In this document: positions 1 through 10,579 of the stretch, one piece after another
How positions within the stretch are numbered: the first letter of the stretch is position 1
Layout of the letters: each line of letters begins with the position of its first letter
From: Spirodela intermedia
Taxonomy: Eukaryota > Streptophyta > Magnoliopsida > Alismatales > Araceae
Reading direction: 5' to 3'
NCBI GenBank assembly: GCA_902729315.2
Contig: LR746267.1
Location: 2,494,886-2,558,885, forward strand
Length of the DNA stretch: 64,000 nt
Notes under the pieces: generated by a model
The model's database searches: none
What the model was told of the DNA's origin: nothing
The model's input: the letters and a program-made list of their open reading frames with translations, nothing else
Translations under genes and position numbers: made by a program

Positions 1-554
1 GAAAGAGGTGTCAGAAAAGTCGGCTTAGCTTAGGAACGAAACAATGCAAACAAGATCCAAACACTAAAGAGGACAACCACATGTGAGAGCCTGCAGGATA
101 GGAGACATATGCAGCAGGTAAAATTCGGTGAGGAACCATGGTAGACCTGATAGGGATAGAGCACAACAAGGCTCAGGTCCCATTGGACCCGATCAAAGTG
201 AGACGGGAGGCGGTTGCTGATGCTAAAAGACTTCGGTTATAAAGAGGAGTTGAGTGACCATAGAAAGGGGAGGTCAAAAGAACCTCATGAAGAACTTCGT
301 GTAGAGTGGAAACTTACCATCTTGCATCGGTAACCGTAAGACCAAAAAGGTCTTGGCTATTGTATTCTCTCTCTCTGTATCCCCTTGTCCCTCATCGAGT
401 TTTTCTCTCTGTCTCTCTCTCTCCAGTCTCTCAGTCTATTCACGACCTTTAGGTGGGAGCCATTCGGATCCCGAGTGCTTGTCGTTTTGTACGAGATAGG
501 TTTATTTATTAAACTAGTTCGTCTTTTGACACCTCAAACAAAAGGTCGTCATCA
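1..554 (+). repeat. Left LTR (truncated at window start)
   Basis: It aligns with about 1895-2470 through most of its length; for example both copies carry a long CT-rich stretch near 370-425 and 2260-2310, followed by a short segment containing TTTATTTATTAAACTAGTTC. By that alignment, about 38 bases of its 5' end lie outside the window. It ends just before the primer binding site. Confidence 0.8.
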
Positions 555-556
555 AT

Positions 557-568
557 TGGTATCAGAGC
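557..568 (+). other. Primer binding site (initiator tRNA-Met type)
   Basis: The 12 bases TGGTATCAGAGC are the classic plant LTR-retrotransposon primer binding site, complementary to the 3' end of initiator methionine tRNA. The site sits two bases inside the end of the left LTR. Confidence 0.9.
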
Positions 569-1034
569 ACAATCACACTTTTATGGGGCCCAAACCCTCC
601 AATCCTAAGCTTGACTCTCTTGAGAAAGAGCTGACAGCTCTTCAAGCTGACAAAACTCAAGGAGTTCCAACACCTTAGTAGTAATGACCTAACAGCTCAC
701 ACCAAACAACTTCAAGTAATATGGGTCGAGCAAGCCAACATGTGTCAAAGATTGGATTCAGTCTCTCACCAACTAGGGTCAGTGGCCCATATCCTGGAAA
801 ATATCCAACGTTAGGTAGGCATTTCCCCCAGTCAAGTTGGCAAGATCAAACTTTTTCCAGAGCCATCAAAGGAGTGGCCCCCTAGAGAAACTAGTGTAGA
901 ACAACCTCTGGCTCCGCCCAATAACCCTTGTTACCGGGAGGATCCATTGCCAACTCATACCCCCACAATGGACTGCTTGACCACCGCCACCCATGAGGGC
1001 CTCTGAAACCCAACCCCCGACGATAACTGGAGTT

Positions 1035-1510
1035 CCCCATCTTCATAAGGTCCGACCCAAAAGATTAGATATATCATGTGGAGATATATTTCTCTACCTA
1101 TCAACTAACAACACCAAACAACTGGTAGACGCATGCATCAGTATGGACGGGAAGGCCCTCTACTAACTCTAGTGGGTTGAATCCCAACAACCGTTCTATA
1201 GTTGGGAAGACCTAAAGGATAGATTGTTGGGACGCTATGGAGTTAAACACTCTAGCTCCCTCAGCCAATAGTTCCTCAAACTTGAGCAGTTGGGGTCAGT
1301 GGAAGATTATCAAGAACAGTTCAAACTAATGTCCCGTGTACACCATGACATGTCAGATGCCATGCTAGAAGACAACTTCCGTAAAGGTCTACGACCGAAG
1401 ATACAGATAGAAGTGATCACCCTCAACCAACAAGGCTTAGAGGCGATGATGCGAACGACCCAAAAGATTGAAACCAAGCTGATGATGTTGATGAGCGAAG
1501 GTCAACTATG
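1035..1510 (+). pseudogene. Decayed gag of the short LTR element
   Basis: The translation contains a retrotransposon gag-type core, with segments such as YSWEDLKDRLLGRYG and LGSVEDYQEQFKLMS followed by a hydrophobic stretch ending near LRPKIQIEV. These match the usual gypsy gag pattern (W-x2-F/L-K-x-R-L-x-x-R-F/Y, then Y-x2-x-F). Stop codons interrupt it near 1163-1172 and at 1269, and the uninterrupted part runs from about 1290 to 1583. No zinc knuckle was seen. It is a dead coding relic rather than a host gene. Confidence 0.75.
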
Positions 1511-1847
1511 GCAGGCCAAAAGCTCCAAGAGAGTAACCTCGACGTACAACAAGCGCCCGCTACATCCTCGCCAATCGGCATGAGCAGCTATGAAGAAGAA
1601 CAAGAGTCGGGGCCACCTACGTCAAGCACATCAATCCCCACAATTGGTGCTCCTTGGGCAGATATGGAAGGCGACCTGCGTTGGATGGCGGTTCCAAATT
1701 GGGTTGTGAATATCTGCTACCGCCCTCATGGTCCCAAAGTGTTGTTGTATTGGGACAAGTTGCCACCCGAATCTGTCATGTGAGAGAACGCCTGCAACAT
1801 TCAGTGGCAATTTCATGATTTCTACCTTAAGGACAAGGTGCGTAAAT

Positions 1848-1856
1848 GGGGGGGGG
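1848..1856 (+). other. Polypurine tract
   Basis: A run of nine G follows AAAT and lies directly before the right LTR. This is the expected position and composition of the plus-strand priming site of an LTR element. Confidence 0.7.
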
Positions 1857-2470
1857 AGTATTATTAAGATCCTGACAACCCAAATGGGCTCATAGGAAAA
1901 GAGGTCTTGAAGAAGCCAGCTCAGCCCAAGAACAAAGCAAGGTAGACGAGATCCAGACACCGAAAGGGACAACCGCACAAGAGAGCTTGCAGGACAAAAG
2001 GCGTGTGTGGCTGATAGAATTTGGTAGGGAACTATGGCAGACCTGATAGGGATGGAGTATGGCAAGGCTCAAGTCCCATTGGACCTAATTGGCGTGAGAC
2101 GGGAGGTGGTTGCCAATGCCAAAGGACATCAGCTATAAAGACAAGTCGAGTGACCATGGAAGGGGAGGTCGGAAGAACCTCGTGAAGAACTCCGTGTGGA
2201 GTGAAGACTCACCATCTCACATCAGCGACCCCAAGACCGGAGAGGTCTTGGTTATTGTATTCTCTCTCTCCATATCCTCTTATCCCTCATCGAGTTTTTC
2301 TCTCTCTCTCCAGTTTCTCAATCCATTCACTGCCTTCCAATACGAGCCATCTGAGCCTAGGTGATGAGAGTTTTATATGAGACATGTTTATTTATTAAAC
2401 TAGTTCACCTTATATGAGATATGTTTATTTATTAAACTGATTCATCTTTGGATGGTCCTCGATCCTTGAG
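1857..2470 (+). repeat. Right LTR
   Basis: This is the partner of the left LTR. It carries an extra internal duplication near 2365-2450, where a roughly 35-base unit (ATATGAGA.ATGTTTATTTATT) occurs twice in tandem; the left copy has it once. The right boundary is uncertain by tens of bases because the two LTRs have diverged. Confidence 0.7.
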
Positions 2471-3703
2471 TTCACAAGTGATGATTTTGATGACCCTTAA
2501 ATCCATAACAAGGGTTGCTTTAATTACAATAATTTTATTTTTAAGAGAATGGAAATATTATTAGTACTTGCTCTCTTCACATTAACATTGTCTTTTGAGT
2601 TTATTAATAAAACACAATGAACCAAGATGAGAGGTGAGTTAGTGTTCTTTGTAGTCACTATGACATATGTAATTCCTTTCTGCATCTAATCATGAAAATA
2701 ATTTATTATAGTTTGATCTTCCCATATTATTCTACTCTTGAAGTACAAGGCCCTCAGTTTCAACTAATTATTCAATAATCTTATAATTAGATTTAGTAGT
2801 TATACTTAACTAAGATATTTTATTTTCTAAACCTTCTTCTAGATCCATTACTCTATCTTCCTGAAATCTTATTAGTATAATTCATAGTTATATGTTGGCC
2901 AAAATTAGATTAACACATCATTAATCTTTTATATATTGTTGGTTTAAGCTGACCCAAGTAGAAATATATTATAATTTGCTCAAACAAATAAATTAACATT
3001 TTAGTTAACATAAAATGTGAACAAGCTAATATTGTTTGATGTTATAACTCAAGGGCTTTCTTTCTTAAAGGCAAGTTCATTTGCTTGAATGATTCAGAAA
3101 CTGATCTTGGTGAGAACATAGACATTGAATGTTTGAGTAACTTGTATAATACTTTTCAGCCAGGTGTTTAAACATAATTGTGCAACACCTAGAGAGGAGA
3201 TTAAATTATTTTTATTTTTCCCAATTTTTTTCTATCTCAGTTGCTAGAATGTAGAGGGTGTGGTAAGTAATTTCACACAATTTTTATAGTTGCTAGTATT
3301 ATTGATTAGAGAAACCAAGATTCTGGGTTGACTTTTTCTTTTGAGTCTTGTTGTACTCTTGTTGGATGTCAACGGGTGTCTGATTTCGGTACTAAAAAAG
3401 TCGTGATATATGTTTATACATATAAATATGACACATTTATTGGGGAGCATCCATGCCTCTACTGGAAAGGGTTGACCAGGAAGCTCTCATCCCTTCCCTG
3501 GTTCTGTAGACATTCGGAAGATATGATTAAAAAAGAAGAAGAAAAGGATCAATTTTTCTGTGGACATTCTCTGCACATAGTTAGTTAGGTCACCTCCGCC
3601 CTGTCCCGCTGGACCATCTCGGACAAGGTCGGCCGCCGATTGTCATGCCGCGGGCGGCCCCCCTGGCCGGCCGATTCCCACGGTGAACGGGCGGCGGGCG
3701 GCC
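2471..3703. other. AT-rich spacer upstream of the PPR gene
   Basis: I see no gene, RNA or recognisable transposon domain here. Open frames are short and have no family features. Composition switches sharply from AT-rich to GC-rich at about 3590, roughly 110 bases before the PPR start codon. Confidence 0.5.
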
Positions 3704-5740
3704 ATGTGGGCTTCCTGCTGTACCCACCGCCACCATTGCCACCCGCTCGTCCACCACCTCCCCTTCTTCCCCACCCACCACGAACCCCCCCATTTCTTCC
3801 TCTTCCACTGCGTCTACTCCTCCTTCCCCCGCCACCACCATGCCGCCGCCGCCGCGGCGGCGCCGCTGCATTCCGCCGCCCCGGCCGTCGGCAGCAACAA
3901 TCATCTCATCCAGTCCCTGTGCCGGCAGGGCAATCTCAAGCAGGCGCTGCGGCTGCTGGCGAAGGAACCGAACCCGACACAGCGGACCTTCGAGGCCCTC
4001 ATCCTCTCCTGCGCACGCCGCCGTGGCGACGACGCGCCCTCCCTTGGCGTGGCCGTCCACCGCCGCCTGGTCGACGACGGCTTCGACCAGGACCCTTTCC
4101 TCTCCACCAAGCTCATCGACATGTACTCGGAGTTCGGCGCCGTCGCCGACGCCCGCCAGGTGTTCGAGGAAACGTGCGACAAGACCATCTTCGTCTGGAA
4201 CGCGCTGCTGAGGGCCCTCGCCGTGGCCGACGAGGGGGAGGAGGCCTTCCCGCTCCTGCGGAAGATGGTGGCCGCCGGAACCCTGCCCGACAGCTTCACC
4301 TACTCCTGCATGCTCAAGGCCTGCGTGGGCATGTCCTCTCACCTCGCCCTTGCCCCCACAAGGATCAGGGAGCTCCACGCCCACGCCCTCCGCCATGGAT
4401 TCGTCCCCCGAGTTCACGTCGCCACCACACTGCTCGACGTCTATGCGAAGATCGGGGACATCGCCTACGCACGGAATATGTTTGACGATATGCCCAACAA
4501 GAATGTCGTCTCCTGGAGCGCCATGATCGGCTGTTACGCGAGGAACGAGAGAGCCTTCGATGGTCTGCGGCTCTTCCAGGAGATGCTGCTGGTGCCGGCG
4601 GAGAACGCTCCCAACGCCGTCACCATGGTCAGCACACTCCAGGCCTGCGCGAGCCTGGCGGCGCTGGAGCAGGGGAGGATGCTCCATGGCTACCTCCTCC
4701 GCCGGCGGCTCGACGTGATCCTCCCCGTGACTAACGCTCTCATCGCCATGTACGCCAAGTGCGGTCGGCTGGAGGCCGGCCGCCGCGTCTTCGCCGGCGC
4801 CGGCGGCCGGCGGGACGTCGTCTCCTGGAACTCCCTCATCTCCGGCTACGGTATGCACGGCCACGGCGAGGACGCCGTCTGCACCTTCGAGGACATGATC
4901 GCCGCCGGCGTGCGGCCCACGGCCATCACCTTCGTCGCCCTCCTCGGCGCCTGCAGCCACGCCGGGCTTGTCCATGCTGCGCAGCAGTTCTTTGTCTCCA
5001 TGGGCAGAGACCACGCCGTGGTCCCGCGGGCGGAGCACTACGCCTGCATGGTCGACCTCCTCGGCCGCGCCGGCCGGCTCGAGGACGCCGCCGCCGTCGT
5101 GGAAGGCATGCGCATCGAGCCGGGCCCCACGGTGTGGGGCGCCCTGCTCGGCGCTTGCCGTATACACGGCGCGGTGGAGCTCGCGGAGAGGGCCTGCAAG
5201 CGCCTGTTCGAGCTCGAGCCGAGCAACGCCGGGAACTACGTGCTCCTCGCCGACGTCTACGCCGGCGCCGGCATGTGGGGGGAGGTGGGCCGGGTGAAGA
5301 AGTTGATGGAGGCGCGGGAGCTGCAGAAGCTGCCGGGGTGCAGCTGGGTCGAGGTGAGGCGGCGGATGTACGCCTTCACGGCGGCGGAGGAGGCGGCGCC
5401 GCTGGCGGAGCAGCTCCTGGCGCTGCTGTGCAAACTGGTGGCGGAGATGAAGGAGGAAGGGTACGTGCCGGACACGAGGTTCGTGTTGTACGATCTGGGG
5501 CAGGAGGAGAAGGAGCGGATCCTGCTGGGGCACAGCGAGAAGCTGGCCTTGGCCTTCGGGCTCATCAACTCCGGCGCCGGCGAGGTCATCCGCATCACCA
5601 AGAACCTGCGGCTCTGCGAGGACTGTCACTCGGTCACCAAGTTCGTTTCCAAGTTCGCCAACAGGGAGATCCTCGTCAGGGACGTGAATCGCTTCCACCA
5701 TTTCCGCGACGGCCGGTGCTCCTGCGGCGACTACTGGTGA
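3704..5740 (+). CDS. CRR2: CRR2-type pentatricopeptide repeat protein, PLS class with E/DYW C-terminus
   Basis: This is an intronless gene of 678 codons. The frame is open upstream to a GTG at 3683, but the first ATG is at 3704, giving an N-terminus beginning MWASCC that resembles a plastid transit region rich in H, P and A. PPR motifs run from about residue 65 to 480, for example VHVATTLLDVYAKIGDIAYA and VTNALIAMYAKCGRLEAGRR. The C-terminus is a complete DYW domain with H610-x-E612, C638-x2-C641-H642, C672-x-C674 and a terminal DYW. Overall resemblance to Arabidopsis CRR2 is high from memory. CRR2 acts in chloroplasts in processing the rps7-ndhB intergenic RNA, which is needed for the NDH complex. 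Function here is inferred from that relationship. The gene is strongly GC-rich, as is common for intronless monocot genes. Both shadow strands are open over long distances because of this composition. Confidence 0.93.
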   Translation: MWASCCTHRHHCHPLVHHLPFFPTHHEPPHFFLFHCVYSSFPRHHHAAAAAAAPLHSAAPAVGSNNHLIQSLCRQGNLKQALRLLAKEPNPTQRTFEALILSCARRRGDDAPSLGVAVHRRLVDDGFDQDPFLSTKLIDMYSEFGAVADARQVFEETCDKTIFVWNALLRALAVADEGEEAFPLLRKMVAAGTLPDSFTYSCMLKACVGMSSHLALAPTRIRELHAHALRHGFVPRVHVATTLLDVYAKIGDIAYARNMFDDMPNKNVVSWSAMIGCYARNERAFDGLRLFQEMLLVPAENAPNAVTMVSTLQACASLAALEQGRMLHGYLLRRRLDVILPVTNALIAMYAKCGRLEAGRRVFAGAGGRRDVVSWNSLISGYGMHGHGEDAVCTFEDMIAAGVRPTAITFVALLGACSHAGLVHAAQQFFVSMGRDHAVVPRAEHYACMVDLLGRAGRLEDAAAVVEGMRIEPGPTVWGALLGACRIHGAVELAERACKRLFELEPSNAGNYVLLADVYAGAGMWGEVGRVKKLMEARELQKLPGCSWVEVRRRMYAFTAAEEAAPLAEQLLALLCKLVAEMKEEGYVPDTRFVLYDLGQEEKERILLGHSEKLALAFGLINSGAGEVIRITKNLRLCEDCHSVTKFVSKFANREILVRDVNRFHHFRDGRCSCGDYW

Positions 5741-6288
5741 GAGCTCCCTCCCCGTCCTTCTCCTCCGCCTGTACATCTCCGATATAGAAACCGCTCTCTG
5801 TGTACAAGTAGCAGCCATGTCACTGTCAATGGACGAGGCCCCGAGACTATGGAGGAGGGCCTCGAGCACAAGATCAACAACATTCCTTTCTAAAATTTTA
5901 TTTTTTGAGCGGAACCTGTAAGTTCGGATGCTTGGGAGATGATTGATCACTTCCCTTGGGGCTGACAAGGAAAGGGCCCCTCGATTTTGCCCTCGATCAC
6001 TTCTCTACATTTGAGAGCATAAATAGGAGGGGATTTCATTGAAAGTCACCTAACATTAAAAAGCAGCAAAAATAGTAACGACCCTTTCCCGCCCGACAGT
6101 GACTCTTTCTATTGACTTAAATCAGTCAACAGCATTCCTTAAATCAGTGAAAAAAAAAAAAAACCAATTTGGATGTCTACCTAAGTGGGATCAAGGCTAT
6201 TAATTGGCCATAAAAGGCTTTACTTTCTGTCTAACAATGCAAATAGCAGGATCATTTTAACACATGCCCTGCTCTGGTCGTCGGTATG
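5741..6288. other. 3' flank of the PPR gene up to the LTR boundary
   Basis: This stretch probably contains the PPR 3' UTR. AT-rich stretches around 5885-5905 could serve polyadenylation. No gene or repeat structure was recognised. The last five bases, GTATG (6284-6288), are the left copy of a candidate target-site duplication. Confidence 0.45.
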
Positions 6289-6714
6289 TGATGGAAGCTC
6301 CTTGGAGCTCATAGAATAGTAACCTCAAGAATCAAAGAAGGGTGTATGTAACTATGACTGTACGACAAAAGTAGATGGTTTTGTAATTCAAGAAAGATTA
6401 GTAGACCCACATATGGCAACTTCGTGGGAGAAAGAGACAAAGGGAAATAGGAAGAAGAAACAATGGGAACATGGGATCGCTTTTAGCTGTTCCTATAGAG
6501 TAGGTGGTTTTGTATATCATCTGATGTTGGGATTGAAATGTCTAATCTCATTAAAAAATATGCAATGGACTGTTGGATGTTGTTGCCCAAGATGTCCCAG
6601 CATCGACACATTGTTAGAATGGTCCATGTTCCTCAGGTTGCTTAAGCATTCCTTCCTTGCATGTTGTTGTCTAAGCCTTCTAGGGATGATTGGCAGATGC
6701 GAGTTGCATTGACA
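6289..6714 (-). repeat. 3' LTR of the outer gypsy element
   Basis: It aligns with 17608-17918 at both ends. Its high-coordinate end, read in sense, begins TGTCAATGCAACTCGCATCTG, against TACTAATGCGACCCTCGTAT in the other copy. The low-coordinate end (TGATGGAAGCTCC) aligns with TGACAAGACTCC. It is about 115 bases longer than its partner owing to an internal segment near 6485-6620 that the other copy lacks. Confidence 0.78.
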
Positions 6715-6723
6715 CTTCCCCTC
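6715..6723 (-). other. Polypurine tract of the outer gypsy element
   Basis: In sense (minus strand) it reads GAGGGGAAG directly before the LTR beginning TGTCAATG, the expected plus-strand priming site. This orients the element. Confidence 0.7.
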
Positions 6724-6879
6724 ATAAGCTTCACATTGTTCTTAAGGATAAATTCTGAAAATTACGGCTTGAACTTGTGAGTGCTTTCTCACATGGACCC
6801 CATATCTACAAGGTTATCTACTAGACAAGTATATCTACCCCCATACAGTTTTTATCTTGTTGCTAGGATGTCTTTTGGA

Positions 6880-7400
6880 GTCACCTTCCGCATGAGGTTC
6901 TCATCGGGGCAAAAAAAGAAGTAGCTCTATAGACTCCGGCTATCTGATGACTTTCCTCAAGAATAAAATATGGAAGACATGATGTATATTTGTTGCTGAC
7001 GGTAGTCCTAGTCGATAGGTTGTTGGGTCAATCCACTCCAAAGCCTTGAAAGGCCGGAAATAATGTGGTGTAAGCTTGCCATTTGGTTGTCAAGTAAGCG
7101 ATTGTTGTTTGTAAGGCTGCATGCAAAGAAAAATTAGGTTTTCCATCATGAATTATGTCACAATGATTTTGATTTCGTTGTGTTTCATGTAGTTTTGAGC
7201 TTGGACCAAATGTTCCATAAGCTAATCAATCAACTCCTCTTGCTCTTGTAAGAGCTCTATGATGGCATTGACACTAGTCAAAGGGACCAATGGGGGGACT
7301 ATCAATGAGTCCAATCGAGGTTGTCTGGCCCCAAGACAAAACATGAGATGATTGTTTGTGATTACCCATGCTTTCAACACAAAGATTTGCACCCTCATGG
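6880..7400 (-). pseudogene. Relic of gypsy integrase C-terminal region
   Basis: Minus-strand translation gives segments matching the end of a gypsy polyprotein. An amphipathic stretch near QEQEELID precedes QPYKQQSLT, then PHYFRPFKALEWIDPTTYRL and the conserved end LPSATNIHHVFHI, which corresponds to the usual LP-x-A-x-I-H-x-V-F-H-V block. Several in-frame stops interrupt it. Its position just upstream, in sense, of the polypurine tract and 3' LTR fits the end of pol. Confidence 0.8.
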
Positions 7401-8833
7401 AGCAGAGAAAGCTTTAGTCTACGTGTCAAGCTTGTTTACGAAACCCTAGAACGATAATCATAAATTTGAGATGTTGATCTTCAGTAGTAAAAATCTATAA
7501 GGGTGGAGTTTGTTGCATGAATGACATTCAAAAATGATTTATCATTGGCACAATCTAGAAGGGAAGACATTGACATGATTTAAATAGATAATTGAATGCA
7601 AAGTATTCAAGAATTAGGGGAACCTTTGCCATTAGTTGCTTGAGTGATTTAACAACAATCAATCTAGTTATCTCTATCAATAGTTTTTGAACATCAAACA
7701 ATAAGGATCAATGGCAAAAATATAAATAAGAGTTCAAGCTAATAGCAGCTACCCTACGTGATCTATCAAACTTTTCTTTAAAAACACTTTTCTCAAAAGA
7801 TTGAGAATATTATAGTAGACATCGGCTCATGTGAGATTTAATGTGATCATGCATATGACCTAGAAGGCGGAGGCTAGAAATATTGTCTTTTAGTCATCAA
7901 ATGAAAAGGTCAAGAGTTTTAAACCTTCTAGTTCTGATTTATTCATATAGTCTCAAACAACAAAAGGGACCCAACCAATATACCAAGTGTTATGGTGGGT
8001 TTCGTGGATTAAAAAAAAAGGGAAGTACAACAAATAACAAAAGATAGGCCCAAAGGCCCAAACAAGTATAATCACCTAATGCTTACGTCCTCTGAAAATC
8101 AGGCTCGCCAAATTTAATAATTTTTTTTCTTATGTGATGATAAATATGGATTGAGGCAGCATTACTAGCATGTGTTTCAAATCTTGGCCATCAATCAAGA
8201 CTTCATTTAGACACCTAAATGAGAAACTTATTTCTAGCTTGACAAAGACCTTAGACAAAGATATGGCAACTATGGAGTCATTAACACATTTTATCATTGA
8301 AAAATACATCTCATAGCATCATTTCAATTACATGGCTGTATCCAAGAAAAGTTCCTCACAATCTTGCAAAACACAAGAGTGACCCATGAGTTTTATTTCT
8401 AAACCTAATGCCCAAGAAATGGGACTTTTAATGATGACTACATCCCAATATCAAGTGACATATGACACATGCGAGAAGGTTAAAAGTTTTGACATCTCCT
8501 ATAAGATTATTTTAAAGCTACAAAACCTCACAATAATAGAAGACTTCTTATTATTACCCACCCTTAGCCAACATTGACATTATACCCAATATAAAAGAGA
8601 TATACATCATGAAAAAGATTGACTTCAATATGGAACAAAAGACAATATTAATATTGGTGGGGCAATGATGCGTAATTCTTCACACTAAATTTTAAATTAG
8701 ATAGCTGATATGTATCTTTTAGTTGTTGTTAAAAATTTTAAAGAAAACAAATTAAATCTATATATAGTTATATAAGCTATCCTTAGAAAATAAAAATTCA
8801 CATCCAACCACACATCATGGGAATAGTGACTCA

Positions 8834-10140
8834 ATGAACAATGTTTTGAAGTATTCAATGAACAAATTACTTAGTTTTCATCAAATCAACCATGACATTA
8901 TTCTCGAACCTAATACAAAGCTCATCAATATTCGACCTTTTAGATATACTCACACTCAAAAAGAAGAAATTGAAAGACTCATACAAAAAATGTGCACCAC
9001 ATGCTTTATTTGGTACTTTAATAACCCTTATTCGATCCTAGTGATTCTTATCAAGAAGAAAGATGACTTGAGATATTTTGTATACATTACTATGCATTAA
9101 CTCAAATCACCATTTTAGACATAATTTTCATTCTAATCATTGAGAAACTTCCTAACAAATTACATGGGGCTATTATTTTTTCCAAGGTCGATTTATAGTA
9201 TGACTACGACCAAATTCGAATGAAGGATGAAGATATTCAAAAAGCAATATTTTGAGTGCATGAGAGGCACTAAAGTCTCTTGTTACATCTTTTGGGTTCT
9301 CAAATGTCTCAACTACATTTAAAGCTTTAATGAGTTTAATATTTTGAGAATTGTAGTGGACATTTGTATTGATCTTCTTTGATGATATTTTAGTCTTCAA
9401 CTTAAATTAGGAGTCATACACAACATTTATCTAAGGTTTTTTTTTCCTAATCCAAAAACATCATTTACATGTTAATATGAGGAAATGTGATTTTACACAT
9501 CAAAATCCAATATCTATGACATCAGATTTCAATCGGCAAAGTTATGATGGACTAAAGACGTGGACTCTCCCACTAGCTTGAATGAGTTATGATAATTTTT
9601 GCTCTTAATAGGGTTACTAATGTTAATTTATCAATGGGTATATGTTGATTGCATAACTCTTGACACAACAATTAAAGAAATATGCCTTCATATGTAGATC
9701 AGTACTTGAGTAGGCATTTTGATGTATTAAGTGGGAACTAATGATAGCTTCAGTCCTTATTTTACCACATTTCTTTGAAAATTTAAAACTTAAAATAGAT
9801 ACATTTAATGTGAGGATAAGAGTTGTCCTCTTACAGCACCATCAATTGATCACATTCTTCAACCAAAGGTTCTAACAGTCAAAGAAATGGAAGTATGTTT
9901 ACAAATCAAAGTTGGTGGTAGTGATTCTAATATTGTTAAAATAGATGTATTGCCTACTTCAAAGAAAATTTGTCATATGCATCAACTCACAACTTGAAAC
10001 GTATACTAGAGCAACAACAAGTTATACCTAATAGTTATTTAAACTCGTGAGTTTTGATTTTGAGATTTAGTATAAGGTTGACATGAAAAACCAAGTAGCC
10101 AATGCTTTATCCCAAAAGGTCTTGTTGACGAAAGTCACTT
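8834..10140 (+). pseudogene. Relic of a plus-strand Ty3/gypsy reverse transcriptase and RNase H
   Basis: The plus strand encodes a broken but clear gypsy RT. HDIILEPNTKLINIRPFRY and KEEIERLIQKM lie at about 8895-8990, a VxLxxKKKDDLRYFV-like stretch at 9040-9080, and FSKVDL with a YDQIRMKDEDIQKAIF match at about 9178-9255. RNase H-like text (LLSFDFEIQYKVDMKNQVANALSQK in shifted frames) lies at about 10030-10120. The YxDD region is not preserved in a single frame. Its orientation is opposite to the outer element's integrase relic, so it is probably a separate insertion or an inverted piece. Boundaries were not found. Confidence 0.78.
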
Positions 10141-10376
10141 GATTATAACTCCTCAACTTGGATTATATTTTAAGAGATAATCAAGTTGATCCAATGCTAT
10201 AACAAGTCTTAAAGAAATTATAGGAAAATTAAAATAAATTTATCAACTATTTGCTACAACATAGACATCTACTTCATTAGGAATGCTTGTTACTCTTAAA
10301 AAGTCCTACATTTATATCTCTAATCTTATATGAAGTTTATCATCTACCTATTTAACAACACTTGATTTTCTCTTAT

Positions 10377-10559
10377 TGACAAGAGAAAGAGAAAACTCTA
10401 GAATTCATGTATTGAAGAAGAGGAGTACATGAGGTTATATTGAAGAAAGGAAGAAAGAGAGAGAAAGAGAGGAAGAAGTAGAGATTGTGGAGGAAGAATA
10501 AGCATGTTGAGAGAATAAAACCAAAATGAGCCTGATAGGCTTAGTGGGTGATTCTAACA
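10377..10559 (-). repeat. 3' LTR of the copia element
   Basis: This is a 183-bp LTR. In sense it starts TGTTAGAATCACCCACTAAG and ends CTTGTCA. A GA-rich stretch in the plus-strand view (10430-10480) is shared with the split 5' LTR at 16620-16670. A purine-rich tract, CTTGAAGGAGAG in sense, lies directly upstream of the LTR start. Confidence 0.8.
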
Positions 10560-10579
10560 CTCTCCTTCAAGCTAGAACA

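Larger units (their letters stand above)
1..2470 (+). mobile_element. Short non-autonomous Ty3/gypsy-type LTR retrotransposon, 5' end cut by window
   Basis: Two related sequences of about 0.6 kb (1-554 and about 1857-2470) flank an internal part of only about 1.3 kb. Immediately inside the left copy is a tRNA-Met-type primer binding site, and immediately before the right copy is a G-rich polypurine tract, so the plus strand is the sense strand. The interior holds a decayed gag-like frame and no protease, reverse transcriptase or integrase, so the element would have depended on enzymes supplied in trans. The LTR copies differ by many substitutions and small indels, which implies an old insertion. 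Gypsy affiliation rests on the gag resemblance only. Confidence 0.8.

Noticed and set aside
3683-3703. GTG-started extension of the PPR protein by seven residues
   Set aside because: Plant nuclear genes start at ATG; the first in-frame ATG is at 3704 and gives an MW start like the known orthologue.
4759-5787. 342-codon plus-strand frame overlapping the PPR gene
   Set aside because: Arg/Gly/Pro-rich out-of-frame reading of the same GC-rich sequence.
3590-5968. 792-codon open frame on the minus strand opposite the PPR gene
   Set aside because: It is an antisense shadow of a GC-rich coding region; its translation is low-complexity (E, G, H, A, V-rich) and the plus strand encodes an obvious full PPR-DYW protein.
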